NCBI GenBank assembly: GCA_001939145.1
Contig: LSRX01000708.1
Span: 324,694-388,693 of the forward strand
Length of the DNA: 64,000 nucleotides
Direction of reading: 5' to 3'
From: Symbiodinium microadriaticum
Lineage: Eukaryota; Sar; Dinophyceae; Suessiales; Symbiodiniaceae
The notes under the pieces were generated by a model. It was not told the origin of the DNA. It did not search any database and saw nothing but the letters and a program-made list of their open reading frames with translations. Below, one piece after another: positions 41,495 through 52,860 of the stretch. The first letter of the stretch is position 1, and the number at the start of each line of letters is the position of its first letter. Made by a program: the position numbers and the translations under genes.

Positions 41495-41572
41495 GTCGCT
41501 GTTGGATACAAGTTTACATTTTTGTTGTCATAAAACCCAATAAGGATTAAACATGATCATGATAAATATACT
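41495..41572 (+). repeat. dispersed intron-like repeat, copy 2
   Basis: GCTGTTGGATACAAGTTTAC, ATTTTTGTTGTCATAAAACC and AATAAGGATTAAACATGATC match the segment at 17,915-17,994 with point differences. Confidence 0.55.
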
Positions 41573-41604
41573 CCCAACAAGGAACCAGTCCTTGTAAAGA
41601 ACCC

Positions 41605-41735
41605 TGAACACAAAACCCTAAACACCTTTTGCAGCCCCCTCTTGCACCCTAAAACCTTACACCCTAAAACCTTAAGTTATTAAGCCCTAAACCCCAAACA
41701 CAACATCCTGAACCCTAAACCCCTAAACCCGAAGC
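41605..41735 (-). repeat. telomere-like C-strand block
   Basis: CCCTAAACACC and CCCTAAAACC units. The orientation flips to G-strand at 41,765. Confidence 0.8.
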
Positions 41736-41764
41736 ACAACATAGGGTCTCACGCAGAGATGCTC

Positions 41765-41905
41765 AGGGTTTGCGGTAGGGTTCAGGGGGGTTTAGGGTTC
41801 AGGGGTTTTGTGTTTAGGGGTTTGGGTTTTAAGGTTTAGGGTTTAGGGATTTATGTTTAGGGTTTCGGGTTTCGGAGTTTAAGTTCTGTGTTTAGGATTC
41901 CTTAC
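41765..41905 (+). repeat. telomere-like G-strand block
   Basis: GGGTTTAGGG and GGTTCAGGGG units directly follow the opposite-strand block, forming a large inverted repeat. Confidence 0.85.
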
Positions 41906-42212
41906 CTTACAAGGCAGTGTAGGGTTTAAGCGGACAAGATGGGAGTAGGCACGAGTGGCATGAACCCCCTCTCAATTTTAGGGTACCCCGTAGTTGCTGA
42001 AACCCTCAAAAACTTGCATAGACACCTTCCAAAATCACTCTCGGGGCCGAAACTTCGTTCAGAATGTACGCTGCTGGGGCAGACTGTGTGTTTGCTCCAG
42101 CCGTCCTCCACGTCCCAAGTTGATTCCTGGTTGTTGGAATAAGGGTCGGATCCTGGCCATATTTGAAAATGTGAGGTTTCCGAAACCCTAAACCCGAACC
42201 AGCCCTGCTAAG

Positions 42213-42284
42213 TCCCGACGTCTCTGATCCAGACATGCTGCAGACATGCTTCGCGCGCAGCGCCGAAACTAGCGGGGAATTCAG
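42213..42284 (+). CDS. candidate exon, unassigned
   Basis: The frame reads PDVSDPDMLQTCFARSAE and then TSGEF. C-strand units lie upstream and the donor is GTCAGT (42,285). In this frame it does not join the next island in phase; the other open frame does. Confidence 0.35.
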
Positions 42285-42356
42285 GTCAGTCCCCCAAAAT
42301 CCTTAACCCAAAAGGAAACTCGAGGTTTACATGATGGCTGTTCTTTGCATCGTCAG

Positions 42357-42441
42357 TCTTGTGCTATGACGCCCCTGTTGCCACCGAACTAGTGCAGAGG
42401 GCTCACCCTCAATCATGTCTCATATTCGAGGGCCAGGGGCG
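42357..42441 (+). CDS. candidate exon, unassigned
   Basis: The frame reads LCYDAPVATELVQRAHPQ and then SCLIFEGQGR. The acceptor GCATCGTCAG follows CTGTTCTTT. The donor is the consensus GTGAGT (42,442). This is one of the strongest exon-like islands. Confidence 0.5.
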
Positions 42442-43209
42442 GTGAGTACATCAGGCCGAGCAGAGGACCTGGGTATATAAACTTAGGGGCTGAGTAGGTA
42501 ACTTTTAGCCTTTTGGGGCTTGTATAAACCCATTATAATTCAAAAGGTACTCGGCCTGTAAAATGATCCTGAAATCCCACACTCAACCCGAAACCAATCC
42601 AAAAAGCACACGTTATAGCGGGGGCCTCTCATTTTGTTGTTTCTGGCTGCCTTAGGCGGATCAGGCCAGACTGAGCTACCGAGACCCTACACCAGCCGTA
42701 GGGATCGGATGTGAAGCCAGGTTCAGTTTAGCATGGGTTACGGTTTAGGGTTTAGGGTGGGCAGTTTGGAATTGTGTGTTCAGGGTTGTTTTCAGGTGTT
42801 CAATTGAGGGGTTTAGGGTGTCAGACTATAGGGGTTTGGGGCTGAGGGCTTCAGTCCTCCGACCTTGAATCCTGAACCAGGAAACCCTAACAAGGTCATG
42901 CAGTGATTGTACTTGTTTGGCTCTCGGGCTGTGCTTGTCTCCACTTCTTCAGGGTCCACCGAAGATCTTAATGAGCTACCCTAAACCCCTAAACTCTAAA
43001 GCTCCAGAACCCTCAACCCTGAACCAAAGAGCAGCTTGGGACTGGATACGCCGCTTAGAACCGCAGTGACTTGGGTGCGTCCTGGGTGGCATCTGAAGCT
43101 TCCGCTGCTCAAGACCCCTGTGCTCGGGGTGCCGTGTGTTTCTCTTACATTTTACACACATGCTCTTGTAAACCACACGTCCATGTGTACGTGTACTCGC
43201 ATGCGCATG

Positions 43210-43316
43210 TGTCTGCAAGAGTCAAGCAAGCACAAAATGAGCTGTTTGTGCTCTCGCACACAGATCTCTCTCTCTCTCTCTCTCGCTCTCTCTCTCGTGG
43301 CCTCTCTCTTTTCCGC

Positions 43317-43348
<32 letters not shown>

Positions 43349-43385
43349 GCGTATATGCTTTTATATTTATACAGTGTAAAAATAC

Positions 43386-43422
<37 letters not shown>

Positions 43423-43650
43423 GAAACTATTCACTTACCCACACATACAAACTCAAGGTAAATGTCTGCGTAGCTGTATGTGCATATATATATATATATA
43501 TGTATAAATATATACATATAGATAGGTAGATGGATAGATAGATAGATAGACAGACATTCAATTATGCCGTCGTCTGTGTAATCATACGCACAGAGGGAGG
43601 GTGAGGGAGAGAGACAGGGAGAGAGAGAGGGAGAGAGGTACAGAGTTTAG
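43210..43650. repeat. microsatellite cluster: TC, GT, TA, GATA, GA
   Basis: At least six simple-repeat tracts within 440 bases. They generate the long serine/leucine and tyrosine/isoleucine frames across here. Confidence 0.95.
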
Positions 43651-44690
43651 TCTGCCATTCAAGCAGCTTCGGTTGGTATGTGCTCTGATTTGTTCAAGAG
43701 GCTTCTGCTGAACGTGCCCCAGCTTGGGTTCTTCAGGGTTCAGGAACCATGGTCGAGAAAGAACCCTAGGCCCTAGACAAAAAACCGAGACACTAAATGA
43801 AAAGTTGCTCTTCAACATGATCCAGGCCGCTAGATCCCGATAGCAAGCTTCGGACCATGCGAACTCCGGAACGACGGATGCTGAAAGTGCCACTGTGACC
43901 AGTGTACAGTGACACCGGCGGCACTGCCAAAAGTCTGCTGTGTGTACGCCACGTAAACTAAATAGTATTATGGTTGGAACGTAATGTTTGAACTCCGATA
44001 CCCTAGGGCATTTCGCAGCAACAAATCTGCTCGGTTTCGTGATCAGGCACCTGTAGTTGTTGCTTACTCTGTGGTAATCGCCAGTCACGTGTTTGTGTCG
44101 CCCGTGACCCACTGGCATCTTTGTCAAACATGTACCAACTTCAAGATGCAAGTCGCTGGTACTGGCAGGGTTTGAGCAAGAAGGCAAAGGGGTGTGAAAC
44201 TGATTGCAAGCTGCTCGCAATTGCCCGCAGGCCGAGATGGTCAGTCCACGTAGAACCCCCAAGCTTGCTGGACCCTATACCCTGCAGTTTATGGTTTTAG
44301 GATTTTTTGGGATTTTCGGCGCTTAGCGTTTCGTGTTCTGCAACCGACTCGCAGCTTGATGCATCCTCGGGCACGACCCATGAGCTATCCAGAACGAGGA
44401 GCTACATCTAGCAACCCTCAAACCTTCGAGCCAACCCCGAACCCTAAATCCAGATGAAGATTCCTAAAGCATTAAACCATGAATCCTTGCGGGTGACTCC
44501 CCGGCTTTTGTATAGTAAAACATACTTTCTCCCTTTCAATGACCGAGGCTTTTTGTGTTCGTCATGAATCCTTGAGTCCGGGAAGATTCTCGGGACCTTT
44601 TGGTAGCAAGGGCGGACCATTTGAGGTTGGACCTTCTGAAACTGGGGCACCTGGGGAGCATCTCTGCGCTACAGCTATACGATGATGTGT
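43651..44690. other. spacer; minus-strand ORF probably not a gene
   Basis: A 226-codon minus-strand frame (43,582-44,262) ends in a leucine/serine tail encoded by the GA microsatellite. Its composition (C, R, S and H scattered) looks random, and I could not assign it. Confidence 0.4.
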
Positions 44691-44691
44691 A

Positions 44692-44773
44692 TGTATATAT
44701 ATATATATATTATATATATATATATACACACATGTAATTTTATGTGCGTGTGTGCGTATGTATATGTATGTAC

Positions 44774-44804
<31 letters not shown>

Positions 44805-44880
44805 TGTACGTACGTACGCATGTATGTATGTATGTATGTATGTATGTATGTATGTATGTGTACACATGTACATAAACACA
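44692..44880. repeat. TA and GTAT microsatellite
   Basis: (TA)n followed by more than 100 bases of (GTAT)n with GTAC interruptions. Confidence 0.95.
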
Positions 44881-45547
44881 CAAGTGTGTCTTTCTTGACG
44901 CATGCACATGTTCTTGCTTGATGGTTATACTTGTTCGCTTTGTCACAACACACGGATCCGGTATCCAGTATGGGAAGGCGTTGCAAGTCCAAATTAGACT
45001 GGGCAGTTATTACATGTGCTGCGGCATGGTTTGATAAGTATGTTGCCATACAACTTTGCGTTGTTTCAGCCAGCCCGTCGCATGTCCGTTTCCCCAAGTG
45101 CCTCCTGTCCGCAGCCGTATTTGCGGCGTCAAGCATCTACATCACGGCGCTTGCAAAACACACCCACGTAGCTGTGCTCATTTCAGTTTCATGATGGTGA
45201 AGATGGCCAGGTGCAGAATGGGAGGGGCCTAAATGGCAAGGTGTTTTCGGGTTTCAGGTTTGGATGTGCTAGTGTTAATATTTCTGCAAGGATAAAAGCT
45301 GCAGCAGCGTCTAATGGAGTCGTAGTTTACCACTCCAGGCGGTTCTTTCATGTTTCAGTCACCAGAGCTTGCGACCATGATGATTCTTCCCTACGGCACA
45401 CTCTCTAAGCTCTTCAGTGATTCAGCCCAGACACTCCTTTTTACCAGGACTTTTGCGGAATCTACACTTCCTCTCGGGCGCGACGTCTAAGGTGCATCTA
45501 AGGTGCCTGTGCGCATTTGTCTCATGCGCGCGCACAAATCGCATCGC

Positions 45548-45590
45548 TGCCCTGAACCCCAAACCCTAAACCCTAAACCCTAAACCCTCC
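45548..45590 (-). repeat. telomere-like C-strand block
   Basis: Four perfect CCCTAAA units. A G-strand block follows at 45,750-45,772. Confidence 0.9.
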
Positions 45591-45909
45591 CCGAGGTTCC
45601 CTTCATGAAACCGCTGCTCATCCTCGGACCTGCCCGGGAAGCTCCCCGAATCCTCAAAGCCTGGAGAAGTGAAAGCAAAACCCTGAGCCTCAAAGCTATT
45701 GGGTTTGGGTTTTCGGGTTGGGGTTCTAGACCGCCAGCCCACAAGTTACGGTTTAGGGTTTAGGGTTTAGGGGACAAGACATTAGAGCACGACTTAAGAA
45801 GCTGAAGCAACAAGCCGCCAAAAGCAAAAAACAGATTCATTCTGGAACCCTCTAAAATAACAGGCATGTTGATCTAGGAGCCTGGGTAACTGGTAAACCA
45901 GCTGGGGCG

Positions 45910-46205
45910 CCCTGGACCCTAAAACCCCAAACCCCAAACCCTAACCGTAAACCCTCCACCCTAAACCTCAAGCCGTAACCCGTATACAGCACGCCGAATC
46001 CTCAAACCTTAAGCCCCAAATCCTAAACCGTCAACCCTAAACCCCCCAAGCCTAACCCGGTAGCGGCCCAAACCCCCTTAACCTTTCAACCGAGCCCCTA
46101 GACCCTCTTATGTAGCCCGAAAACACTAAACCCTAGAACCCTATAACCCTAAAACCCTAGAACCCTAAACCCTGAAACCCTGAAACCCTAAACCCTTAAA
46201 CCCCC
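45910..46205 (-). repeat. long telomere-like C-strand block
   Basis: Nearly 300 bases of degenerate CCCTAAA, CCCTAGAA and CCCCAAA units, the longest in the window. Confidence 0.9.
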
Positions 46206-46763
46206 TGAATTGAGCAGGCTGGTGCTCCTGATCGTCACTATGACGGACGGCAGACGAACTGAGGCTTTCAGGTGGGGCTGGGGCGAAGAAGTCCCTTAGG
46301 GGCGTGGAGGGTTCCGGGGGCTTAGGGTGTTTGGCTTTGGCTTTTGGAGGTTCTAGGGGTTGAGGGTTTAAGGTTTATAAGGCTTAGGCTTCGGACTTCG
46401 GGGTTTTATAGGCTTCGGACTTCGGGGTTTGATTCGGTTCAGAGGTTTAGGCTTGAAGGTTGAGGGATGCTCAGGGTTTATCGAGGCTTATAGGGGCTCA
46501 CAAGTCGATCTCTGGCCGCGTGGCGGCGGGCCGTATATGTTTTGGGGCATGCGCGGCAAGCGCTGTGAATTACATGACGTCGTGCCTGTGGCTGTGGAAA
46601 TGGAGGGATTCGTGCTTCAGGAAATCCAGAGACTCAAACAAGGGCACTCATTTTTGCACACTTTCCTCAAGTGATGGCGATGTCTGCTTTGGGATCCAAC
46701 TGCAGGTGCCAGACCCAGCTGTAGATGTGTTCGATGAAGCGCACGTAGTAATTATAACGGGGC

Positions 46764-47224
46764 AAAATAGCAGGGTGTTGGCCATGTTTTGCTGAACGGC
46801 ATGAACACTTGTGACAGCGCCTTGTGTTGCTGAACATCAAATATCCTCCTATAACATGTTGTATACAGAGAGGCAAACTACTGTAAATAGCAGGTTTTAG
46901 GCATGCTCGCAAATGCCATGAACACTTGTGACACTGTGTCGTATGAAGAGGCAACAACGCGGTAAATGGCAGGGTTTGGGGCATGTGAGCAAAATGGCAT
47001 GAGCACTTGTGAAAGCACCTCGTGTTGCTGAATATCAATCATCCTCCTGCAACATGTTGTATAAATATGAAACAAAATGCTGAGAATAGCAGAGTTTGGG
47101 GGCATGTTCGCAAATGTCATGAGCACTTAGGAGCACGCCTCGTGTTGCCGAACGTCAAGCATCCTCCTGCAACATGTTGTAAAAAAACAGACAAAATGAC
47201 ATAAATAGCAGGGTTTGGGGTTGG
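46764..47224. repeat. tandem repeat, unit about 120 bp, about four copies
   Basis: CATGAACACTTGTGA-type anchors fall at 46,800, 46,917, 46,998 and 47,118, spaced 117, 81 and 120. Each full unit also carries AAATAGCAGGGTTTGGGGCA, CTCGTGTTGCTGAA and CATCCTCCTGCAACATGTTG. The third interval has lost about 38 bases. No frame is conserved throughout. Confidence 0.85.
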
Positions 47225-48145
47225 TTTGTCGCAATCACTCCGCCCCCNCCGGATAGGAACAGTGAAGAAAAGCAGACTGGCAAATACCAGCCCGTGTGGG
47301 CTTAGGGGCTCACAGGGTTTAGGGTGTTGAAGTTCATTGGGCTTATTGGCTGAGGGTTTCCAGGGTGTGTAGGGTTCAGGGCAACGTGTAGGGTTTCGGC
47401 TTTCGATTTCGAGCTTTATTGGGCTTAGGGGTTTACGTAGGGCTAGAGCAACTTATAGAGTTAAGGGTTTTGGGCTTATGCGTAGTTCTATAAATCAGGG
47501 TCCATTTTTAGGTCCCCAATCAGTACGGCACCCTTATAAAAAGGACCCTAAAACGGACCCTGTGGAGAACTACCGTTATAAGGTTAAAGGGGCTTTAGGG
47601 TCAAAGCTTAGCTCATGGGGCTTCAGGGTTTAGTTAGGGTTTGCAGGGTTCGTAAACGGCTTCATATGGTCGTGCGCTTTTTAAAGGGTCCGGCGGAAAT
47701 GGCATGAGTAGCTGTAAATGTAGGTTAGAACGTCGGGGAAAGTATGCGTTTTTTCTGTTTATCCCAGCCTTGAGCCTTGTATCTCTTTTGTTTCGCTTCG
47801 TCCTGAAGCACTTTTTGCAACATGAAATTTAGCACCGCTGCACATGGTTGTCGCAGAAGGCGGCATCGGGCATGTCGAGATGCTTCCATCTGCAGCCATG
47901 GCAGGAGAGGTTCCTTTGGATCGGAAAGGGGGCGTCCCACTTTACGGACAACGCACCGCTTAGTAAGGCTCGTGCATCAACTCCTCGCGGTTTCATTCGC
48001 AGGCGCATGCCACGTGTCGGCACGAGGCCGAGATCCCGAAGGACGTGTCCAGTGGGCTCTGCAAAAATCTACCGCCCACGTCTTCCCCGAGCAGTGCTGC
48101 TTTCAGCATCCTGGGCGTGGAGAAATCAACTCCCGAGCCTTTGAG
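47225..48145. other. spacer, G-strand patches and a palindrome
   Basis: Contains an N at 47,247, GGGTTTAGGG patches to 47,480, the family C palindrome, then about 500 bases of unique sequence where all readings are ambiguous. Confidence 0.5.
47485..47572. mobile_element. palindromic element, family C copy 2
   Basis: GTAGTTCTATAAATCAGGGTCC is mirrored by GGACCCTGTGGAGAACTAC, with CAGTACGGCACCCTTATAAA inside. Confidence 0.7.
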
Positions 48146-48150
48146 CCCTG

Positions 48151-48242
48151 CCCATAGGCCCCTAAGTAGTTCCTTTTTATGGTTTCCATTTAGAATCCTA
48201 ATAGGTAATCCCAAAAAGGAACTACTTAGGGGCCTATGGGTA
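48151..48242. mobile_element. palindromic MITE, family A copy 4
   Basis: CCCATAGGCCCCTAAGTAGT is mirrored by ACTACTTAGGGGCCTATGGG, almost perfectly. The loop is GGTTTCCATTTAGAATCCTA. Confidence 0.9.
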
Positions 48243-48958
48243 AACAATAGAAAGGCTGATTTCGCAGGGAGCGGTGGCCTGCTCGAATGCCTGCAGACAA
48301 CGCGACGCTTGCAGAGCCCGCCCACTACCACCCCACCAATCTCCGTAGACCAATCCTAAATCCGAAACCCTAAACCGTAAACCCCTACAGTCTTGCCTAT
48401 CACACTTTGAAAGCCAGGCCAGGTGAGAGTTCTGCGCTGATGGCACGTCGAAACCTCGACCCTCGGGCAGTGTGAGGTGTTTTCTTTCTGAGGGAGGGAG
48501 AAGGTAGAGCGGTTTAGGGTTTAAGGGTTTGATATGGAGGTTTGCATACTTAGTAGAGTAGCAGCAATATATCCTCTTATCGTCCTTGTTTATCTCTATT
48601 GCGTATGAAGCATCTTATGAATCAACTTATCAAACCTATCCAACTTGTTTAGTTACGCGGCATGACAAGCTTATTTTTATGGTGTCCAGGCTAAAGGATG
48701 TTTGGACATGCCTTTGCTTCCTCGAAGTGCTTACTGCAGTTGAACGAGCTGTGGCAAATTCAAGCCGAAGCGCCGGGATTCTACAGAACTGGCCCGCCTA
48801 TCTAAGCCGCCGCTGTAAGCCCATGTTACCGCAATCGCTTTGACTGTTGTTAATGCCGGCCCTTGGGTGATTAAAGATAGGAGGAGCTGCCTTGGATCCG
48901 TGACTGCGCTCTGGGAGTCGATTCCCGTTTCTTTAGGCACTGATTTCTTTTGTATCGC

Positions 48959-49053
48959 TACCCAGAGGCTCCAAAGTAGTTCCTTTTTGTGGTTTATGTT
49001 TAGGATCCTATAAGGTAACCCCCAAAAAGGAACTACTTTGGAGCCTATGGGTA
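48959..49053. mobile_element. palindromic MITE, family A copy 5
   Basis: TACCCAGAGGCTCCAAAGTA is mirrored by TACTTTGGAGCCTATGGGTA. It has the same centre as other copies but outer arms changed to GGCTCC. Confidence 0.9.
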
Positions 49054-49148
49054 CTACGATCAGCGTTGCGATAGGGACTCGCTGCTGGCGTTGTTGGGAC
49101 TACCGTGTGTACGATGTTTACTGCTGCTGCTAAGTATTTGTCTATGTT

Positions 49149-49258
49149 TACCCAGAGACTCCAAAACCCGTTAATTAAGGAATATACCTTAAATTATAGT
49201 GGGAACCCTACTAAGATTTATAGCATATTCCTTAATTAAGGGTTTTGGAGTCTCTCAG
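49149..49258. mobile_element. palindromic MITE, AGAGACTCCAAAACCC arms
   Basis: ACCCAGAGACTCCAAAACCC and TTAATTAAGGAATATACC are mirrored by ATTCCTTAATTAAGGGTTTT and GGAGTCTCT. The tip ACCCAGAG is shared with the copy at 48,959, but the inner arm is unrelated. Confidence 0.85.
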
Positions 49259-49259
49259 T

Positions 49260-51495
49260 TTAGTTTTTGCAGCTTGAAGCGGCTGGCCCCGACTGCGCTC
49301 ATCTTCCGCCTGATCCCTTCCTCTCTTCTCCGACCCAGAAGGCAAGTCAGAGCCCCACACCTTCCATCCTAGAGTCCTAAGAATAGCAAAGACCCCGAAG
49401 AACCTGGGGTTTAGGGTTTATGTAAGTTTTCAGGGCCAAAGTAGGCGCTCTACTGCACAGCAACAAGCCCAGACGACCAGACTACAACCCTAACCCATCA
49501 AATCCCTACATAGTCTAAGTCCGAACGGGTTCAAAGTTCCAAACCACAAACCCTCAACCGTAACTTTCACTGCCCAACTCCTCAACGCCCTAAACCCTAA
49601 ACTTCGCACCGTGAGCGCTCTGCGTCCTCCCCCGAAGCCTAACCCCGAACCTCCAACTCACAAAAAGGGCCCTGGCAAAGGCAAGAGAAACCATGTATAT
49701 ATAGCCTGAAAACCACCCAAACACAAAGATTAAAACCCCTGTCTACTTCCTTCAACCTGACCTTAAAACCCTAAGTTCTAACTTCTCATCCCCGAACCTT
49801 CGTCAAATAATCCGAAACCAGCAACCTTCAACTCTAAACCCTGTATGCTCAAAGCCCAGTAGACCAGAACCGAGATCCCATGCCAACACCTCTACAGACT
49901 GCTTGTGGAACCCCATATAAGGCCTTCAAAAAGGAGGCCCGAAGAACCCGCAACCCCAACATGCCTAACTCCCGGAATCCCGATTTACCCACAAAGTCCC
50001 GGATAATCCCAATATCCCAGAATCAGAATCCTTAAATTAAGGCCCGTTTTGAAGCCCTTATAGACAGACCCCTAAAGAACCACATAAACCCCTAGTGCCT
50101 AAGCCCAAAAAAAAACCAAAAAGCCCAGAACCCGTACGACGAACGTCTCTTCGGACCGGCTTCCGGCACGTCACTCAGCCAGCTGCAGGCACCGGAGTGC
50201 CGGAAGAGTCTTTCTTGCCGGGTGAAGAGTGATTTTTGTGTGAGGTTTAGGGGTTAAGGGTTTAGGGTTTAATATGAGGTTTTGTAAGCTTCTTATGGGT
50301 GGTTATCTTAGTAGATTCCGAAACCGTATGGAGAGTAGAATTATACCGGACACCCTAACAGTGCGATGACGTTGACAACCACCCTCGTGAAGCCTGAATA
50401 CAAGTAACAGTATGACTCAGGGTTCATTATGATGGCGTTTGTGTAACACACTAGCACCCCGTTCTAAGTCCTTCAGCCCCTATATTGGAGATCTCCCCAA
50501 GGCTACATGGCCCGAAAAAAATGGAGGACATTGAGAACCAAGGGTCCTTGCCGGCCCTCTTTGTTGTGACGTCCAGTTTGTACGACCCGTTTGAGTCATA
50601 TTGTCCATCAGCGATAGTATGATGTTCGAGGCCAACAGCATCCAAATTACAATAACATGAGTCTTTACAGACCGCAGCCCTATGAACCCTAAAAACCCTG
50701 AATCGTTTTGGTACACAGGCTTGATTGGAGCGCGCCCCGCCAAAAAATCCCTAAACACTAAAACCCTGGCCCCTAAAACAGAAATGCCTAAACCCTAGAA
50801 TTTCGAAAGCTTGGCCCGGTTGCCAATTCTAAAATCTGGCCTGAAGGGGTCAAGTCGCTAGTACTGATATCTTCCTCAGACTATAGACCCTTCAAGACAC
50901 CCTTAAAGGGGATTCCTCTGATGGAACCCTATTATACCCAAGCAGGGAAACCATAGTATAGAACCCTATAGTGTTCCCTCAAAGGAATCCGTGAAGAAAT
51001 CAATACAAGGAATCCTACACCTCCTGCCATCCTGCACCCAAGTATTTAAATTTGGTACGGTGCCCTCTCAGTGTCCGAATAAGCCTCATTCAAACGGTCT
51101 AGGGATTGGGGCCATGAGATGCCCATGCACAAAGCGTTTTGGGTGCGCAACTCCGGGATGCTAGTCTTCGTCGGTGAGCTGTAATCGTTATCATCATTTG
51201 ACCGAGAAATAAGAAAGCTGTCGGAGCGTTTGGTGCGCATCTTCAGCATCATTTCGCCCGAAATCACGGAATGAAGCATCTCCCCAGGAAAAAATCAACA
51301 GTCTTCTATCTTCATCAAGCCTGACTCAAGCTTGGACACGAGTCGACAGCCCGAGAAGCCCACCAGCGCAACATGACCGTGTTGGAGGGATTAGGATGAT
51401 TGCGTTCAGTTATACCAGTTTGGGATACGTACCGGCGTCAGATGTCCTTAACAAGAATCCTATTATTCAGGGCTGGCAATGTAGGAGCCCTCCTG
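49260..51495. other. C-rich spacer with no supportable gene
   Basis: Contains scattered CCCTAAA-like patches, the island at 50,151-50,215 (FGPASGTSLSQLQAPECR), AT-rich inverted segments near 50,880-51,000, and otherwise nothing recognisable. Confidence 0.5.
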
Positions 51496-51499
51496 ACAG

Positions 51500-51624
51500 G
51501 CCCTGCAGAGCTTGACGGAGCAAGACATCCGCGATGTGGAGATGTGGCTGATGGGAAAGGACCGTGCTTGGAAGGGAAAGGCAAAAAGCAATCCTAAGTC
51601 CGTCGTGCATATGGATCTCCCCAG
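51500..51624 (+). CDS. candidate exon, unassigned
   Basis: The frame reads ALQSLTEQDIRDVEMWLM, GKDRAWKGKAKSNPK and SVVHMDLP. The acceptor is CCTCCTGACAG and the donor GTCGTA (51,625). The charged, tryptophan-containing sequence is very unlike random translation. This is the best exon-like island in the window. Confidence 0.55.
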
Positions 51625-51702
51625 GTCGTAGTCGCAGTGTCGTAGGTTGATGGGTTCCAAGGAGGGAGGGTTTGGATTCCAACTGGCCCTGCAGGCTGTA
51701 AT

Positions 51703-51791
51703 ATAGGGGCCTTAACAGGGCCTTAAGGGGGGTCCTTATTATAGCTATAGTACAATATACCCCCAAAACCCTATTCTAATTATTAAGGCCT
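51703..51791. mobile_element. dispersed AT-rich repeat, copy 2
   Basis: GGTCCTTATTATAGCTATAG, CAATATACCCCCAAAACCCT and ATTCTAATTATTAAGGCC parallel 11,545-11,625. Confidence 0.6.
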
Positions 51792-51828
51792 CTAGCAGAC
51801 TCTAGCAGTTGAGGCTTGACGGCCTGGG

Positions 51829-51959
51829 GCTCATTCTTCACATGGATGTCGGATCTAAGATCCCGAATGACAGAAGATCCGAGCTCTACAACGATGCTCA
51901 GCCATGCCACCCTAAGCCTAAGTCAGAAGCCAGGCAAGAAGCATGTTGCATAATATGAG
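51829..51959 (+). CDS. candidate exon, unassigned
   Basis: The frame reads ILHMDVGSKIPNDRRSEL and then YNDAQPCH. HMD echoes the end of the previous island (VVHMDLP). The boundaries are uncertain. Confidence 0.4.
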
Positions 51960-51979
51960 TCCTTGTATAGTCCCTACAT

Positions 51980-52060
51980 GAATATTCTGACCCTAAACCC
52001 TAAACACCTAAACCCTAAACCCTAAACCCCTAAACACCTAAACCCCTAAAAGGCCCGGAA
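51980..52060 (-). repeat. telomere-like C-strand block
   Basis: CCCTAAACCCTAAACACC and CCCTAAACCCTAAACCCC units. Confidence 0.85.
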
Positions 52061-52680
52061 CCTATACTCAACTTGCAGCCGCAGGAGAACCAGAGTTGTT
52101 CTGACGCCTGTTGGGACATGGGCCTACTGTGCAGCACCCCGGCGGCATTTTTGGTTTCAAGGATTTTTGGTGGTTTAGGGTTCATTTAATTTAGGGTATT
52201 AGATGTACTAGTATGCTTTGTATACATGCCTGCATAGGTACCAATACTATTCCTGAGGGTTCCTTGTTATGGAACATACCCCGAAGCCCATTCTAGTTCT
52301 CAATCGCTATCTTGCAGATCCTGCGCCCCTGTGAAGCTGAAGACACACGTCTGGAGTTAGCACCCAGCGAAATGCAGCTTTGAAAGTTGATTTGCCCAAA
52401 CAGAAGCTGACAATGCATGCAATCTGCACTTGCTGCTACTGGGCAGCAACAGCATGTTCTGAAGCAACGAATGCTGAAGCGGACGGAGTCTGAACGCATA
52501 TGTTCTGCATTTTAGGCACCTTTGCTGATGTCACCGAAAACCCTCAACCCTCCAACAGTCTCAATGTCTTTCCGTTGCCTCCAGTTCCTACCTGCTACAC
52601 TCTCCCTGAATCTATCACACTCTCAGAATCGCTGAACTTGGACTCTGATTGAAATTTCTCGAGCTGCCCTGGGGCTGCAG

Positions 52681-52787
52681 TCGAACATTCGCCCAAAAAA
52701 TTCGCAGGTGAGGAGGTGATCCAGGAGGTCGGCACCAGCGCCCTGGTGAAAGAGGCAGCCTCCAGGGCTAACGTCACATGCCCCTTG
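52681..52787 (+). CDS. candidate exon, unassigned
   Basis: The frame reads EHSPKKFAGEEVIQEVGT and then SALVKEAASRANVTCPL. The acceptor is GGGGCTGCAG and the donor GTCTGT (52,788). The downstream G-strand block (52,815-52,860) fits the pattern. Confidence 0.5.
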
Positions 52788-52814
52788 GTCTGTATATAGA
52801 ATGGTAGGAGCTCT

Positions 52815-52860
52815 AGGGTTTTGGGGGTTTTGGGGCTTAAGGTTTTGGGGTTTAAGGTCT
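52815..52860 (+). repeat. telomere-like G-strand block
   Basis: GGGTTTTGGGGGTTTTGGGG and GGTTTAAGG units. More lie at 52,935-52,950 and 53,085-53,125. Confidence 0.65.

Noticed and set aside
43582..44262. 226-codon minus-strand ORF as a gene
   Set aside because: Leucine/serine tail comes from a GA repeat and the rest has random-like composition with no motif.
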